DNA of 64,000 nt. Source: Spirosoma sordidisoli. GTDB lineage: Bacteria; Bacteroidota; Bacteroidia; Cytophagales; Spirosomataceae. Every line of letters begins with the position of its first letter. Within the stretch, counting starts at the first letter, position 1. The notes under the pieces are model-generated. The model had not been told where the DNA came from. It made no database searches and saw only the letters and a list, made by a program, of their open reading frames with translations. Positions 51,316 to 59,998 of this stretch are shown here, one piece after another. The position numbers were made by a program, and so were the translations under genes. The stretch covers positions 434,001-498,000 of the forward strand of contig NZ_SBLB01000002.1 in the NCBI RefSeq assembly GCF_004138325.1. The letters are read 5' to 3'.

Positions 51316-52625
51316 TTCTGGCGAACGGTCCCTGGCTGGGTGCTTTCCAGGCTGTCTACCTCGCTGAAGGCGTGGTGCATCTGGGTCCGGTCAAAGGCCC
51401 GTTCGTGGTTGGCCAGCCAGATCGTGGCTACCCCGTTGCCGATGAAGTTAGTGATACTGCGGGCTTCTGACATGAACCGGTCTACGCCCAGCAGCAGGGC
51501 CAGCCCTTCTACCGGTATAACCTGAATGGCGGTCAGGGTACTGGCCAGCACAACAAAGCCACTGCCGGTCACGCCGGCCGCCCCTTTCGAGGTTACCATC
51601 AGGATGCCGATAATGGTCAGCATCTGGTTCAGGGTCAGTTCAATACCGAAAACCTGCGCCAGAAAAATCGTTGCCATAGACAGGTAAATGGTCGTGCCAT
51701 CGAGGTTGAACGAATAGCCGGCCGGCACGACCAGCCCCACTACGGACTTGGCACAGCCCATTCGCTCTAGCTTCTCCATCAGCGATGGCAGCGCGGCTTC
51801 CGATGAGGAGGTGCCGAGAACGATGAGCAGCTCCTGACGAACATACCGGAGGTAGTCGAGCAGGTTGACGCGGGCGGTGCGGAGTATGAACCAGAGCACC
51901 CCGAATATAAAGAGCGCCATGGTCGTATAAACGGTCAGCATCAGCTTGCCGAGGGGCAGGAGCGTAGCCAGTCCATATTTGCCGATCGTATAAGCCATTC
52001 CCCCGAACGCGCCGATGGGGGCTAGCTTCATGACCATATGGAGGGCTCTGAAGATGTATTTGGATAAGCGATTCATAGCGGCAACGATGGCATCCCGGCC
52101 CGAATAACGGCTTAGTACGACCCCCGTCAGTATGGCCAGTACCAGCACCTGAAGGGTAACGTTATCCAGGAAAAACTGCCACCAGCTGAACGCGCCGGCG
52201 CTTTTTGTGTATTTGCTGATGTCGCCACCCGCCACAGCCGAGGTCATAACCCCATCGCCCGGCCGGATGATATTGGCGACCAGCACCCCGATCAGGAGTG
52301 CTACGGTAGTAACAACCTCGAAGTACAACAGCGCTTTGGCGCCTACTTTGCCCACCTTCTTGAGGTCGCCCATGCTGACAATACCGAGCGTGATGGTCAG
52401 GAAAATAATCGGGCTGATGAAGAGCTTGACGGTACTGATAAACAACCCGCTCAGGAACTCGCTCAACGTAGCGCCCAGGGATAGTTCCTGTCCCATAAAT
52501 CGACCTTTGATGGGGGCGTCGAGTACCGGCAGGAGGGCGATGTCGGGCCGGAAATGGCCAAGCAGAATACCGGCCGTAATAGCCGTCAGTACCCAAAACG
52601 TGAGGTTGGTCAGGAGCTTCTTCAT
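51306..52625 (-). CDS. dicarboxylate/amino acid:cation symporter (DAACS)
   Basis: 439 residues with about eight membrane helices. Takes up C4-dicarboxylates or acidic amino acids with H+ or Na+. DAACS motifs: FISPIIFLTITLGIVSMGD near TM3, the serine-rich loop LGTSSSEAALPSLMEKLERM, SFNLDGTTIYLSMATIFLAQ and KGAAGVTGSGFVVLASTL. C-terminal tail is polar. Whether it favours glutamate (GltP) or succinate and fumarate (DctA) cannot be told. Confidence 0.93.
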   Translation of the reverse strand: MKKLLTNLTFWVLTAITAGILLGHFRPDIALLPVLDAPIKGRFMGQELSLGATLSEFLSGLFISTVKLFISPIIFLTITLGIVSMGDLKKVGKVGAKALLYFEVVTTVALLIGVLVANIIRPGDGVMTSAVAGGDISKYTKSAGAFSWWQFFLDNVTLQVLVLAILTGVVLSRYSGRDAIVAAMNRLSKYIFRALHMVMKLAPIGAFGGMAYTIGKYGLATLLPLGKLMLTVYTTMALFIFGVLWFILRTARVNLLDYLRYVRQELLIVLGTSSSEAALPSLMEKLERMGCAKSVVGLVVPAGYSFNLDGTTIYLSMATIFLAQVFGIELTLNQMLTIIGILMVTSKGAAGVTGSGFVVLASTLTAIQVIPVEGLALLLGVDRFMSEARSITNFIGNGVATIWLANHERAFDRTQMHHAFSEVDSLESTQPGTVRQKTD

Positions 52626-52679
52626 ACGATTGCAACAGCCAATATAAGAAGAAGCGCGGTAGGAAGGCGCGAAAGCGGG

Positions 52680-52732
52680 AATGAGTGCATGAACGAACAG
52701 GCAACTTCTCTCTGTTCATTCATGCACTCATT
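52680..52732. terminator. long hairpin after osmC
   Basis: Arms 52680-52700 and 52712-52732 (21 bases, one mismatch) around an 11-base loop, five bases past the osmC stop on the minus strand. No T-run. Confidence 0.65.
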
Positions 52733-52737
52733 GCTCG

Positions 52738-53154
52738 TTAGTTCAGGGTAGCGTCAACGTTGATGGTTGTGTTGAACAGCTTGGAGATAGGGCAGTTTTT
52801 CTCGGCATGCTCAACCAACTCGTCGAATTTTTCTTTCTCAAGGCCCGGAACGCTGGCCGTGAGTTTCAGCGTAGAGCTGCTAATGCTACCGTCTTCGAGG
52901 GTTACGGTGCACTGGACGTCGAGCGAGTCTGCGGCAAAACCTGCCTGTTGAATATTGAAGGCCAGCTGCATGGCAAAACAGCCCGCATGAGCAGCCGCTA
53001 CCAGTTCTTCCGGGTTGGTACCCACGCCATCGGCGAAGCGGGTGTTGAACGAGTACTGGGTCTGGTTCAGTACCGTGCTGGCGGTGCTGAGCGTGCCTTT
53101 TCCATCTTTGCCGGTGCCGGTCCAGTGGGCAGTGGCATTACGTTTGATCTGCAT
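52738..53154 (-). CDS. osmC: OsmC family peroxiredoxin
   Basis: 138 residues. Thiol peroxidase that reduces organic hydroperoxides. The two redox Cys are in [15 protein letters not shown] and [11 protein letters not shown], as in OsmC/Ohr. The N-terminus [20 protein letters not shown] and the [11 protein letters not shown] stretch favour OsmC over Ohr. It lies among other stress-type genes, but each has its own spacing. Confidence 0.93.
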   Translation of the reverse strand: MQIKRNATAHWTGTGKDGKGTLSTASTVLNQTQYSFNTRFADGVGTNPEELVAAAHAGCFAMQLAFNIQQAGFAADSLDVQCTVTLEDGSISSSTLKLTASVPGLEKEKFDELVEHAEKNCPISKLFNTTINVDATLN

Positions 53155-53246
53155 GTGGTAGCGTGTTTGGGTTACAGGCTAAATAACTCGCTAAGAGCGA
53201 TGGTGTTTTTCGGCGGGTTTGTTTTTGCCGGAAAATGTCTGACTAA

Positions 53247-53867
53247 TCAGCGTCTTACGATCTTAAAGCCAATGGCACGCCCATAGCCCGAACCCATGGC
53301 CAGTTTGATCCAGCACATGGCCAGCTGCTCCAATAAACCAATGGCATCGGTCCCGCCCAGATCATAGCAATCGGTAAAACCAATGTCGATAGCCAGCTGT
53401 CGGGCCGTGGCTTTGGCAGCGTCGCTGTTGCCGGCCATGAACATATCGATGCCCTGCTCCCCGTAAACCGGGTTGAGCATGTTTTCATAACCCGTCGTGT
53501 TGAAACACTTGACGACATCGGTGGTGGCGGTATGGGCTAGTATGGCCTCGGTCGTGGTGCTGAAGCCGGTGAGACCTGCCCCGCGACCCGTGTTCATGGC
53601 ATCGATGATGACTTTGCCACTGGTGTCGCCGAGTTCGTTCACCACCTCCAGGGTCTTAGCCGCCGGGGTTGCCAGTACGACGACTTCGCTCTGCTGAACG
53701 GCCATCGGGATACTCATGAAGCGGTCGTGTCCAATCTGGTTAGCCAGATTGATCGATTTGTCGGAGAGCGGAAACTGGGCCCCGATCAGCACCGTGTGGC
53801 CGACCTGAACGAAGCGCTGGGCGAGGGCACCGCCAACATGACCGGCGCCGATAATTGCAATTCGCAT
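53247..53867 (-). CDS. NAD(P)-binding oxidoreductase, F420-reductase-like
   Basis: 206 residues. Rossmann fold with IIGAGHVGGALAQRFVQVGH, then SEVVVLATPAAKTLEVV, IDAMNTG and VVKCFNTTGYENM, which match the NADPH-dependent F420 reductase/6-phosphogluconate dehydrogenase NAD-binding family. Bacteroidota are not known to make F420, so the substrate is probably another one. Close to the DJ-1/PfpI gene on the same strand, 50 bases downstream of it. Confidence 0.88.
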   Translation of the reverse strand: MRIAIIGAGHVGGALAQRFVQVGHTVLIGAQFPLSDKSINLANQIGHDRFMSIPMAVQQSEVVVLATPAAKTLEVVNELGDTSGKVIIDAMNTGRGAGLTGFSTTTEAILAHTATTDVVKCFNTTGYENMLNPVYGEQGIDMFMAGNSDAAKATARQLAIDIGFTDCYDLGGTDAIGLLEQLAMCWIKLAMGSGYGRAIGFKIVRR

Positions 53868-53917
53868 ATGGGAAACGATAAAGAGAAAAAATTAACAGGA
53901 AGAGCGGCCAGCTACTA

Positions 53918-54688
53918 TCATTCTCCCAGTGCGGCAACGATAGCCCGGGCTGTTTCGGCCCCGCTGAAGTTCTGCTGACCGGTAATCAGGTTACCATCCC
54001 GGATGGCGAATCCACGCCATAAACCCGCCTGTACGTAGTTGGCGCCGATTTTCTTTAACTCGTCTTCTATGCGCCACGGCATCAGGTGGGTGCCCCGCGG
54101 AAGAAGGCCATACGCCCAGACCGCCTGATCGGCATAATCTTCTTCCACGTTGGCAAAGCCCGTTACGGTTTTGCCGGTAGCCAGGTAGGCACCATTGCTG
54201 AGCCTGGCGTAGCGCAGCACCGCCACCCCGTGGCAGAGTGCCGCTGTTACCTTGCCGCTTTCATAAAACGCAACAAACTTCTGATGCAGGTCGGTAGCGG
54301 TTTCGAAGGAGAACATAGGGGCCTGCCCACCCGCCACGACGAGGGCATCAAAATCGGCTACGTCCAGGTCGCTAACGGGCCGGGTCGAATCGATTAATGC
54401 CCGCAGCTTGGGGGTGTGTATAAATCCCTGCGAAATGAGGTCGCCGGCCGAGTAGCCACTCGGGTCGTTGGGATCGCTCATGGCGTCAGCCTGGCAGGGG
54501 CCGCCATTTGGACTGAATACCTCCACGGTGTAGCCTTTCTCCGTAAATTCGTGGTAGGGGTGGGCCAGCTCGCTCCACCAGAAACCGACGGGCCAGCCGG
54601 TAGTGGTCGATACGGCCGGATTGGCAATGACGATGGCAACGCGCTTCGGGCGTTCGGCATAAACACGGTTGGGATCTTTTAAGCTCAT
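53918..54688 (-). CDS. DJ-1/PfpI family protein (Hsp31-like)
   Basis: 256 residues from ATG 54688 (MSLKDPNRVYAERPKRVAIV). The open frame extends to 55393 but the added part lies opposite the HxlR gene and has no family sequence. The DJ-1 fold has nucleophile Cys in VTAALCHGVAVLRYA and acidic Glu in FWWSELAHPYHEF; SPNGGPCQADAMSDP is typical of Hsp31-like glyoxalase III or deglycase candidates. Divergent from an HxlR regulator, which probably controls it. Confidence 0.9.
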   Translation of the reverse strand: MSLKDPNRVYAERPKRVAIVIANPAVSTTTGWPVGFWWSELAHPYHEFTEKGYTVEVFSPNGGPCQADAMSDPNDPSGYSAGDLISQGFIHTPKLRALIDSTRPVSDLDVADFDALVVAGGQAPMFSFETATDLHQKFVAFYESGKVTAALCHGVAVLRYARLSNGAYLATGKTVTGFANVEEDYADQAVWAYGLLPRGTHLMPWRIEDELKKIGANYVQAGLWRGFAIRDGNLITGQQNFSGAETARAIVAALGE

Positions 54689-55021
54689 GACAGAGGATCT
54701 GGTTGTTGCTTCGGTTAAAACGTACCACAAATGTGCTGGCAAACAGGAGGATTGTCCAGTTAGGTACTTTTTTGTGCCATACTCTCTTTTTGGAGAGTGA
54801 CTAACTAAGCTGACACAACATCTGCCGTACGGACAGCGCGGTAATCTGGTAACAGGCAGTGGTGCGGAGTTGATGGTTGCAGGTGAACTGATATACCACG
54901 TCAGCCCGGATCGTTTACCGGCGTACATTCGGCACCGAATCCGCTGGTGTCCTCCTCCATGACGGACCCGGCAGCGTTCAGGTTTTAAGCAGATAACGTT
55001 GATACTCAAATTAGTACCGAT
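54689..55021. other. divergent regulatory region of the DJ-1/PfpI and hxlR genes
   Basis: 333 bases without a gene. It contains a GTACTTTTTTGTGCCATACT-like T-rich stretch and the palindrome at 54781-54798. No exact TAnnTTTG box was seen on either strand. Confidence 0.55.
54781..54798. promoter_or_regulatory. palindromic operator candidate for HxlR regulator
   Basis: ACTCTC-TTTTTG-GAGAGT is a perfect 6-bp inverted repeat, preceded by TGCCAT, about 95 bases upstream of the DJ-1/PfpI start. Winged-helix dimers of the HxlR family bind sites of about this size. Confidence 0.45.
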
Positions 55022-55396
55022 ATGCCCGACTTTGTTGACGATGGACGTGTGTATTACAATCCGGTCGAATACGCCATGCACCAGATTGGCGGAACCTGGA
55101 AAATGCCGATTTTGTGGCGGCTCAGCAAAAAAGCAGTGTTGCGGTATGGTGATCTGAAAAAATATTTGCCCCATATCTCCCACAAGATGCTGACCACGCA
55201 ACTGCGGGAGCTGGAGACGCATGGCTTCGTAACGCGGACAGTATACCCGGTGGTGCCGCCAAAGGTGGAGTACCGGCTTACCGAAAAAGGCCAGCGTGCC
55301 ATTCCGGTTATCGACACCATTCGTCAGTACGGTATGGGCCTTATGCGTGAGGCCGGGATCGACCCCGATCTGGTGTTTCAAAAACCTGAGCATTAA
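55022..55396 (+). CDS. HxlR family transcriptional regulator
   Basis: 124 residues. Winged-helix MarR-like fold: YAMHQIGGTWKMPILWRL, RYGDLKKYLPHISHKML, TTQLRELETHGFVTRTVYP and VEYRLTEKGQRAIPVID. Unlike YodB and HypR, it has no cysteine at all, so it cannot sense thiol stress by the usual N-terminal Cys. It faces the DJ-1/PfpI gene and is followed after ten bases by an M28 peptidase gene, probably on the same mRNA. Confidence 0.92.
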   Translation: MPDFVDDGRVYYNPVEYAMHQIGGTWKMPILWRLSKKAVLRYGDLKKYLPHISHKMLTTQLRELETHGFVTRTVYPVVPPKVEYRLTEKGQRAIPVIDTIRQYGMGLMREAGIDPDLVFQKPEH

Positions 55397-55406
55397 CCGA
55401 ATTCAT

Positions 55407-56585
55407 ATGATTCAGATCGACGCTTTTCTGCGCGACCTTACGCGCTTACCCCATCGGGGCGCGGCTACCCACTACGAAACCGAAGCGGCCCGGCTGTTAC
55501 AGGATCAGTTGACCGAGATGGGAGCCAGCGTCCGCACCGAAGCGTTTCAGACACCCCGTACGTATGTCACGGTCGTATACTGGATTATTGGCGGTATCCT
55601 GACCGGGCTGGCGCTGGTACCGGTAACCGGCGTAGCGGTGGGTTTGGTCTGGTATTTTGTATGGATGGCCTATCGGTATTTCAACTGGCGCTACTCGTTC
55701 ATAACGCGCTTCCCGGGGCAGGGTACGGCGCGTAATGTGATAGGCCACTGGCCCGCCCAGACCGACCCGGCCGATACGAAAAAGGTGATTTTGATGGCCC
55801 ATTACGATACCGCGCCGGTCTCGCTGCTCTACGGACCCAAACAGCAGGCCGGTTTCCGAACGTCGCTGATCGTCTCGCTGGGGCTGATGGTCATAGCCGC
55901 TATGCTGGCCACCGCCGAGGCAATGGGTACCGGGCTGCCCTATGTTACTTACCTACGCTATGCACTTATGGCTTATTTTGTCACACAGGCTGGGGTCGGT
56001 ACGGCGGGGTACTGGCTGAAAGGATACACCAACGGAGCCAGCGATAACGCAACAGGTGTGGCTGCGGCCCTTGTTACCGCCGAACAGCTTCGACAGCAGA
56101 ACCTGCCCAATCTGGCTATTGAAGTCGTTCTGACCAGTGCCGAAGAAGCCGGTATGATTGGAGCTTATCACTACGTGGAGGCTCACAAACGTACCTGGAA
56201 TCGGAAGCAGACGCTGGCCATCAATTTTGATACGCTGGGGGCCGGGCAGTTAACCGTCGTGGAGCAGACGGGAACGGTAGAGGTTATCCGGTACGACAAC
56301 CCGGCTACAGAACGGGCCCGCGAGCTGATCAACACCGATGCCTTTCGGGAGCGGGTGCAGGTGGGCGAGTGGCATACCGCCGACTTCGACAGCGTCTGGT
56401 TCGTCAGAAACCGGATACCGGTCGTGGCACTGTGCGCGCTGGACCCGTCGGGACAAATGCCCCGGATTCATCAACCCGAAGATACCGTCGAGGCCGTCGA
56501 CCTGAAGCCCGTTTACCAGGCAATCGATTTTGCGGGAGCGCTCGTCACGGGTTGGGCAACTGAAACGGGGCCGTTGCCAGCCTGA
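55407..56585 (+). CDS. M28 family peptidase with inserted membrane helices
   Basis: 392 residues from ATG 55407 (MIQIDAFLRDLTRLPHRGA), ten bases after the hxlR stop. Zinc ligands of M28 aminopeptidases are visible: His 132 and Asp 134 in MAHYDT, Asp 213 in GASDNATGV, Glu pair at 246-247 in TSAEEAGM, Asp 275 in NFDTLG and a late His in RIHQPEDT. Hydrophobic stretches at 53-90, 152-172 and 180-203 interrupt the catalytic fold, so it is membrane-bound. No signal peptide. Substrate unknown. Confidence 0.87.
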   Translation: MIQIDAFLRDLTRLPHRGAATHYETEAARLLQDQLTEMGASVRTEAFQTPRTYVTVVYWIIGGILTGLALVPVTGVAVGLVWYFVWMAYRYFNWRYSFITRFPGQGTARNVIGHWPAQTDPADTKKVILMAHYDTAPVSLLYGPKQQAGFRTSLIVSLGLMVIAAMLATAEAMGTGLPYVTYLRYALMAYFVTQAGVGTAGYWLKGYTNGASDNATGVAAALVTAEQLRQQNLPNLAIEVVLTSAEEAGMIGAYHYVEAHKRTWNRKQTLAINFDTLGAGQLTVVEQTGTVEVIRYDNPATERARELINTDAFRERVQVGEWHTADFDSVWFVRNRIPVVALCALDPSGQMPRIHQPEDTVEAVDLKPVYQAIDFAGALVTGWATETGPLPA

Positions 56586-56675
56586 TGCATTCACTCGCTC
56601 AGGCCAGTGGCTGGTTTATTGACGGCCGGGTTGCTTCTGCTACCGTCAATTCATCCATTACTCACTATTAAGTTT

Positions 56676-56683
56676 TACTTTTG
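56676..56683 (+). promoter_or_regulatory. -7 box before the acidic protein gene
   Basis: TACTTTTG matches TAnnTTTG and lies five bases before the ATG at 56688; the predicted start near 56687 would give a leaderless mRNA. No TTG at -33. Confidence 0.55.
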
Positions 56684-56687
56684 CCGC

Positions 56688-57248
56688 ATGGCTAACTACA
56701 AGAACGAAGGGTACGACCCCGAAGAAATCAGTGCGCTGAAAGAGGAGTGCCGACAGGAAGGTAAATCATTTATTTACGTTGAAGACGACGATCTGGACGT
56801 GCTGGAATCCGGCGAATGCGTTCATATTCAGTTTCCTGGTCAATATCAGGCCCAGGAGGTGATTTACGACGCACTGGTCTACACGCTGCGGCTGCACCAT
56901 AGCAGCCTGGTGTACGAAATGGCCGTAGAGCAGGTGCGGAAGACCTATCCGGAATACGTACCACCCGAAGATCGGAGTGCTGGCTACACGATCTCGCCCG
57001 AGATGGAGGAAGAGGCTGAAACGGCGCTTACCGAAATCATCGAGGAAATCGAAGAAACCGAAACGGTGAAAGTTCAGGAGCACGTGGAGATCGATACCGA
57101 GACGGATTATGGTATCGCGCTGGACGTTTGTCTGAACGTAGAAGAAATCACCGACGAGGTCATCGAAGAGTTCGTACGGAACTATAAAGCCAACGCCTTG
57201 CATCTGGACAACACCCTGTACTCCTTCACGAGCGAGGGCGAAGAATAA
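56688..57248 (+). CDS. acidic protein of unknown function
   Basis: 186 residues from ATG 56688 (MANYKNEGYDPEEISALKEE). No signal, no membrane helix. Very acidic, with helical segments such as ALTEIIEEIEETETVKVQEH and ITDEVIEEFVRNYKANALHL. The N-terminal part (SFIYVEDDDLDVLESGECVHIQF) looks like beta strands. No family recognised. It precedes the MoxR and VWA genes; a hairpin lies between, so co-transcription is uncertain. Confidence 0.7.
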   Translation: MANYKNEGYDPEEISALKEECRQEGKSFIYVEDDDLDVLESGECVHIQFPGQYQAQEVIYDALVYTLRLHHSSLVYEMAVEQVRKTYPEYVPPEDRSAGYTISPEMEEEAETALTEIIEEIEETETVKVQEHVEIDTETDYGIALDVCLNVEEITDEVIEEFVRNYKANALHLDNTLYSFTSEGEE

Positions 57249-57257
57249 CCTGACGGA

Positions 57258-57310
57258 CAGGTATCGGTTCGCCGTTTTCAGGCCTGCTGACTAGGGTGAA
57301 CCGATACCTG
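57258..57310. terminator. hairpin between acidic-protein and moxR genes
   Basis: CAGGTATCGGTTC (57258-57270) and GAACCGATACCTG (57298-57310) are perfect 13-bp arms with a 27-base loop. The second arm covers a possible GTG start, which supports the later ATG for the ATPase. No T-run. Confidence 0.6.
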
Positions 57311-57331
57311 TACACCGAAACCTCTATACTC

Positions 57332-58180
57332 ATGGCCTTTTCCGGTACAGCTACTTACGTTGCCACCCGCGAGTTGAGCATGGCGGTCAATGCAGCTGTT
57401 CAACTTCAGAAGCCATTGCTCATCAAAGGCGAACCGGGCACGGGCAAAACCCTGCTGGCCTATGAGATTGCGCAGTCGCTGGGTAAGCCGCTGTACACCT
57501 GGCACGTCAAGTCGACCACCTCGGCTCAGCAGGGGCTGTATGAGTACGATGCGGTATCGCGGTTGCGCGATTCACAGCTCGGCGACGGATCGAACCGGGT
57601 AGGGGACCTCGCCCATTACATCCGGAAAGGAAAGCTCTGGCAGGCTTTCGAGTCGGAAGAGCAGGCGGTACTGCTGATTGACGAAATCGACAAGGCCGAT
57701 ATTGAGTTTCCCAACGATCTGCTGCTGGAACTGGACCGCATGGAGTTTTACTGCTACGAACTGCAGCAGACCATCAAAGCCCGGCACCGGCCTATCGTTA
57801 TCATCACCTCCAACAATGAGAAAGAGCTACCCGATGCGTTTCTGCGCCGGTGTTTCTTCCACTTTATCCGGTTTCCGGATCGCGAAACGATGGAGCAGAT
57901 TGTAGGAGTTCATTATCCCGACCTGCCTCAGGAGCTGATGACCAAAGCGATGTCGGTATTCTACAGCATTCGGGATGTGAGAGCGCTGAAAAAGAAACCA
58001 TCGACGAGTGAGCTGATCGACTGGATACGGCTGCTGCTGGTGGCGGGCGTTACCCACGATGATTTGAACGACCTCGACGCCCTGAACGAACTGCCGCCGT
58101 ATCTGGGAGCCCTGCTGAAAAACGAACAGGATACCGATCTGATGACCGCCCTTCGCCGAAAAGGGGGGCGGCCTTATTGA
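57332..58180 (+). CDS. MoxR family AAA+ ATPase
   Basis: 282 residues from ATG 57332 (MAFSGTATYVATRELSMAV); GTG 57296 is in frame but lies in a hairpin. Walker A KGEPGTGKTLLAYEIA, Walker B LLIDEIDKADIEFPNDLLLE, sensor ITSNNEKELPDAFLRRC. The form is that of MoxR-like ATPases that act with CoxE/VWA partners as chaperones to load metal or activate enzymes. The VWA gene follows after 85 bases. Confidence 0.92.
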   Translation: MAFSGTATYVATRELSMAVNAAVQLQKPLLIKGEPGTGKTLLAYEIAQSLGKPLYTWHVKSTTSAQQGLYEYDAVSRLRDSQLGDGSNRVGDLAHYIRKGKLWQAFESEEQAVLLIDEIDKADIEFPNDLLLELDRMEFYCYELQQTIKARHRPIVIITSNNEKELPDAFLRRCFFHFIRFPDRETMEQIVGVHYPDLPQELMTKAMSVFYSIRDVRALKKKPSTSELIDWIRLLLVAGVTHDDLNDLDALNELPPYLGALLKNEQDTDLMTALRRKGGRPY

Positions 58181-58265
58181 TCCGGGAATTTATTGGTATG
58201 CCGGTAGCGACCGAAAAACCAGTGTGCCCACCAGCCCGTTACGGGAGCCTATTCAAGACAACCGC

Positions 58266-59471
58266 ATGTTTCTGGACTTCTTTCTACTCCTTCGTCGTCA
58301 CGCATTGCCGGTAACCCTGCCGGAGTACCTGACGCTGTTGTCGGTGATGCGGAGCCAGGTGGGCGGTACTTCGATCGAAGAGTTTTACTACCTGAGCAAA
58401 ACCACCCTGATTAAACACGAACAGCACCTCGACCTGTTCGACCGGCTTTTTGGCGAGTACGTAACGGCTAAGCCATCGGCTCCGGCTGACAGCCTCCCTC
58501 CGTCACCACCCGACTGGCTGCGCGACAGTCTGGACAGTCAGCTAACCGACGAAGATCGGCAGGCGCTCGAAATGGCGGGTGGCATCGATGCACTCTGGCA
58601 GCAGCTGCGCGAACGGATGGACCAGCCCGGCGAATCCGGTACGCCCTGGGCGCAACCCGGACAGAGCGGGATAGGGGGCGATGCGAACAGGGGCCTGCCG
58701 GGAAACGGCGCTCCCCAATCGCCCGATCAGAAGAATCCATCGGGAGGTAACCGAACCGCGCCCAAGGTATGGGAGCAGCGCGCGTATAAAAATCTCGATG
58801 ACCAGATCGAGCTCAATACCCGCAACCTGAAAATGGCGCTCCGCCGGCTGCGCATTCTGACCCGCGAGGGCCTGGACGACGAGCTGGACATTGACGGCAC
58901 CATCAGCGGGACGAGCCGCAACGGCGGATATCTGGACATCCGGATGCAGCCCTCGCGCAAAAACCAGGTTAAAGTGCTGATGTTGTTCGATGTGGGCGGA
59001 TCGATGGATGAGCACATCGACCTGTGTTCGCAGCTTTTCTCGGCTGCCCGTTACCAGTTCAAACACCTGGAGTTTCTGTATTTTCACAACTGCGTTTACG
59101 AAACGCTCTGGACAGATAACCAGCGCCGTCGTGAGCGGGTGCCGACCTGGGAGGTGCTTCATAAATACAACCGGCAGTATAAAGTGATTTTTGTAGGCGA
59201 TGCGGCCATGGCACCCTACGAACTAACAACCCCCAGGGGGAGCGTGGAGCATTATAACGAAGAAGCCGGTATCGTCTGGCTCGATCGGTTCAAGGCTCAA
59301 TATCCGCATCTGGTCTGGCTCAACCCCAATCTAGCCGCTTACTGGAAGTACAGTCATAGTACGGCCCTGATTCGGGAATGGTCGGGCAACCGAATGTTTC
59401 CGCTTTCACTCAACGGGCTTGAACAAGCTATGAAAAGCCTGAAAAATCCTAAGATTACGTTTACTGATTAA
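58266..59471 (+). CDS. VWA domain protein, CoxE-like
   Basis: 401 residues from ATG 58266 (MFLDFFLLLRRHALPVTLPEY), which matches the usual family start; a GTG at 58224 would add 14 residues. After a helical N-terminal domain and a Pro/Gly/Gln-rich linker (about 75-170), the VWA domain carries the metal site LMLFDVGGSMDEH, where the first Ser of DxSxS is Gly. LEFLYFHNCVYETLW and VIFVGDAAMAPYEL follow. It is the partner of the MoxR ATPase upstream. The target enzyme is unknown. Confidence 0.9.
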   Translation: MFLDFFLLLRRHALPVTLPEYLTLLSVMRSQVGGTSIEEFYYLSKTTLIKHEQHLDLFDRLFGEYVTAKPSAPADSLPPSPPDWLRDSLDSQLTDEDRQALEMAGGIDALWQQLRERMDQPGESGTPWAQPGQSGIGGDANRGLPGNGAPQSPDQKNPSGGNRTAPKVWEQRAYKNLDDQIELNTRNLKMALRRLRILTREGLDDELDIDGTISGTSRNGGYLDIRMQPSRKNQVKVLMLFDVGGSMDEHIDLCSQLFSAARYQFKHLEFLYFHNCVYETLWTDNQRRRERVPTWEVLHKYNRQYKVIFVGDAAMAPYELTTPRGSVEHYNEEAGIVWLDRFKAQYPHLVWLNPNLAAYWKYSHSTALIREWSGNRMFPLSLNGLEQAMKSLKNPKITFTD

Positions 59472-59479
59472 CTACGTTC

Positions 59480-59950
59480 ATGCAACAACCCGATTCGCTG
59501 AATCAGGTGGCCGAGTTCCACCGTACTTTTCATGCCCCCGTTTTAGAAACCCCCCAGATTCCGTCGCCCGCCCGCTGCCAGCTGCGCGTGTCGCTGCTGG
59601 CCGAAGAACTCGATGAACTCCGGGAAGCAATCGACGCCAATGACATCGTGGCGGTAGCCGATGCACTCTGCGATTTGCAGTATGTGCTGTCGGGAGCGGT
59701 GCTGGAGTTTGGGCTGGGTCATTCGTTCAAAACCCTGTTCGACGAAGTACAACGATCGAATATGAGTAAAGCCTGCCTGACGGTAGAGGAAGCCGAAGCC
59801 ACCGTGGCTCAGTACACCGCCAAAGGAGTCGCCTGTCATTACGTGGAGTCTGACGGCAAGTTTCTGGTCTACCGCGACGCCGACCACAAGACGTTGAAAA
59901 GTGTCAATTATTCACCCGCCGATCTGTTGTCAATCGTTAACGCGCACTAA
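59480..59950 (+). CDS. MazG-like pyrophosphohydrolase domain protein
   Basis: 156 residues. All-alpha NTP pyrophosphohydrolase: RVSLLAEELDELREAIDAND with the metal-binding ExxE pattern, and ALCDLQYVLSGAVLEFGLG with the matching D. Similar to the phosphoribosyl-ATP pyrophosphohydrolase-like family. It may clean up unusual nucleotides. It starts nine bases after the VWA stop, so it is in the same operon. Confidence 0.88.
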   Translation: MQQPDSLNQVAEFHRTFHAPVLETPQIPSPARCQLRVSLLAEELDELREAIDANDIVAVADALCDLQYVLSGAVLEFGLGHSFKTLFDEVQRSNMSKACLTVEEAEATVAQYTAKGVACHYVESDGKFLVYRDADHKTLKSVNYSPADLLSIVNAH

Positions 59951-59998
59951 GTCCGGCAGGCGTCTCCAGCCGGTTTAGGGTAAGACGCCCGATGTTTT

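Noticed and set aside
53247-53867. True F420 metabolism
   Set aside because: The protein has the F420 reductase-like Rossmann fold, but no F420 synthesis gene is present in the window and the group is not known to make this cofactor; an NADPH-linked role on another substrate is more likely.
53918-55393. 491-codon frame for the DJ-1/PfpI gene
   Set aside because: The extra 235 residues lie opposite the HxlR gene and the regulatory gap and have no family resemblance. ATG 54688 gives a full-length family protein.
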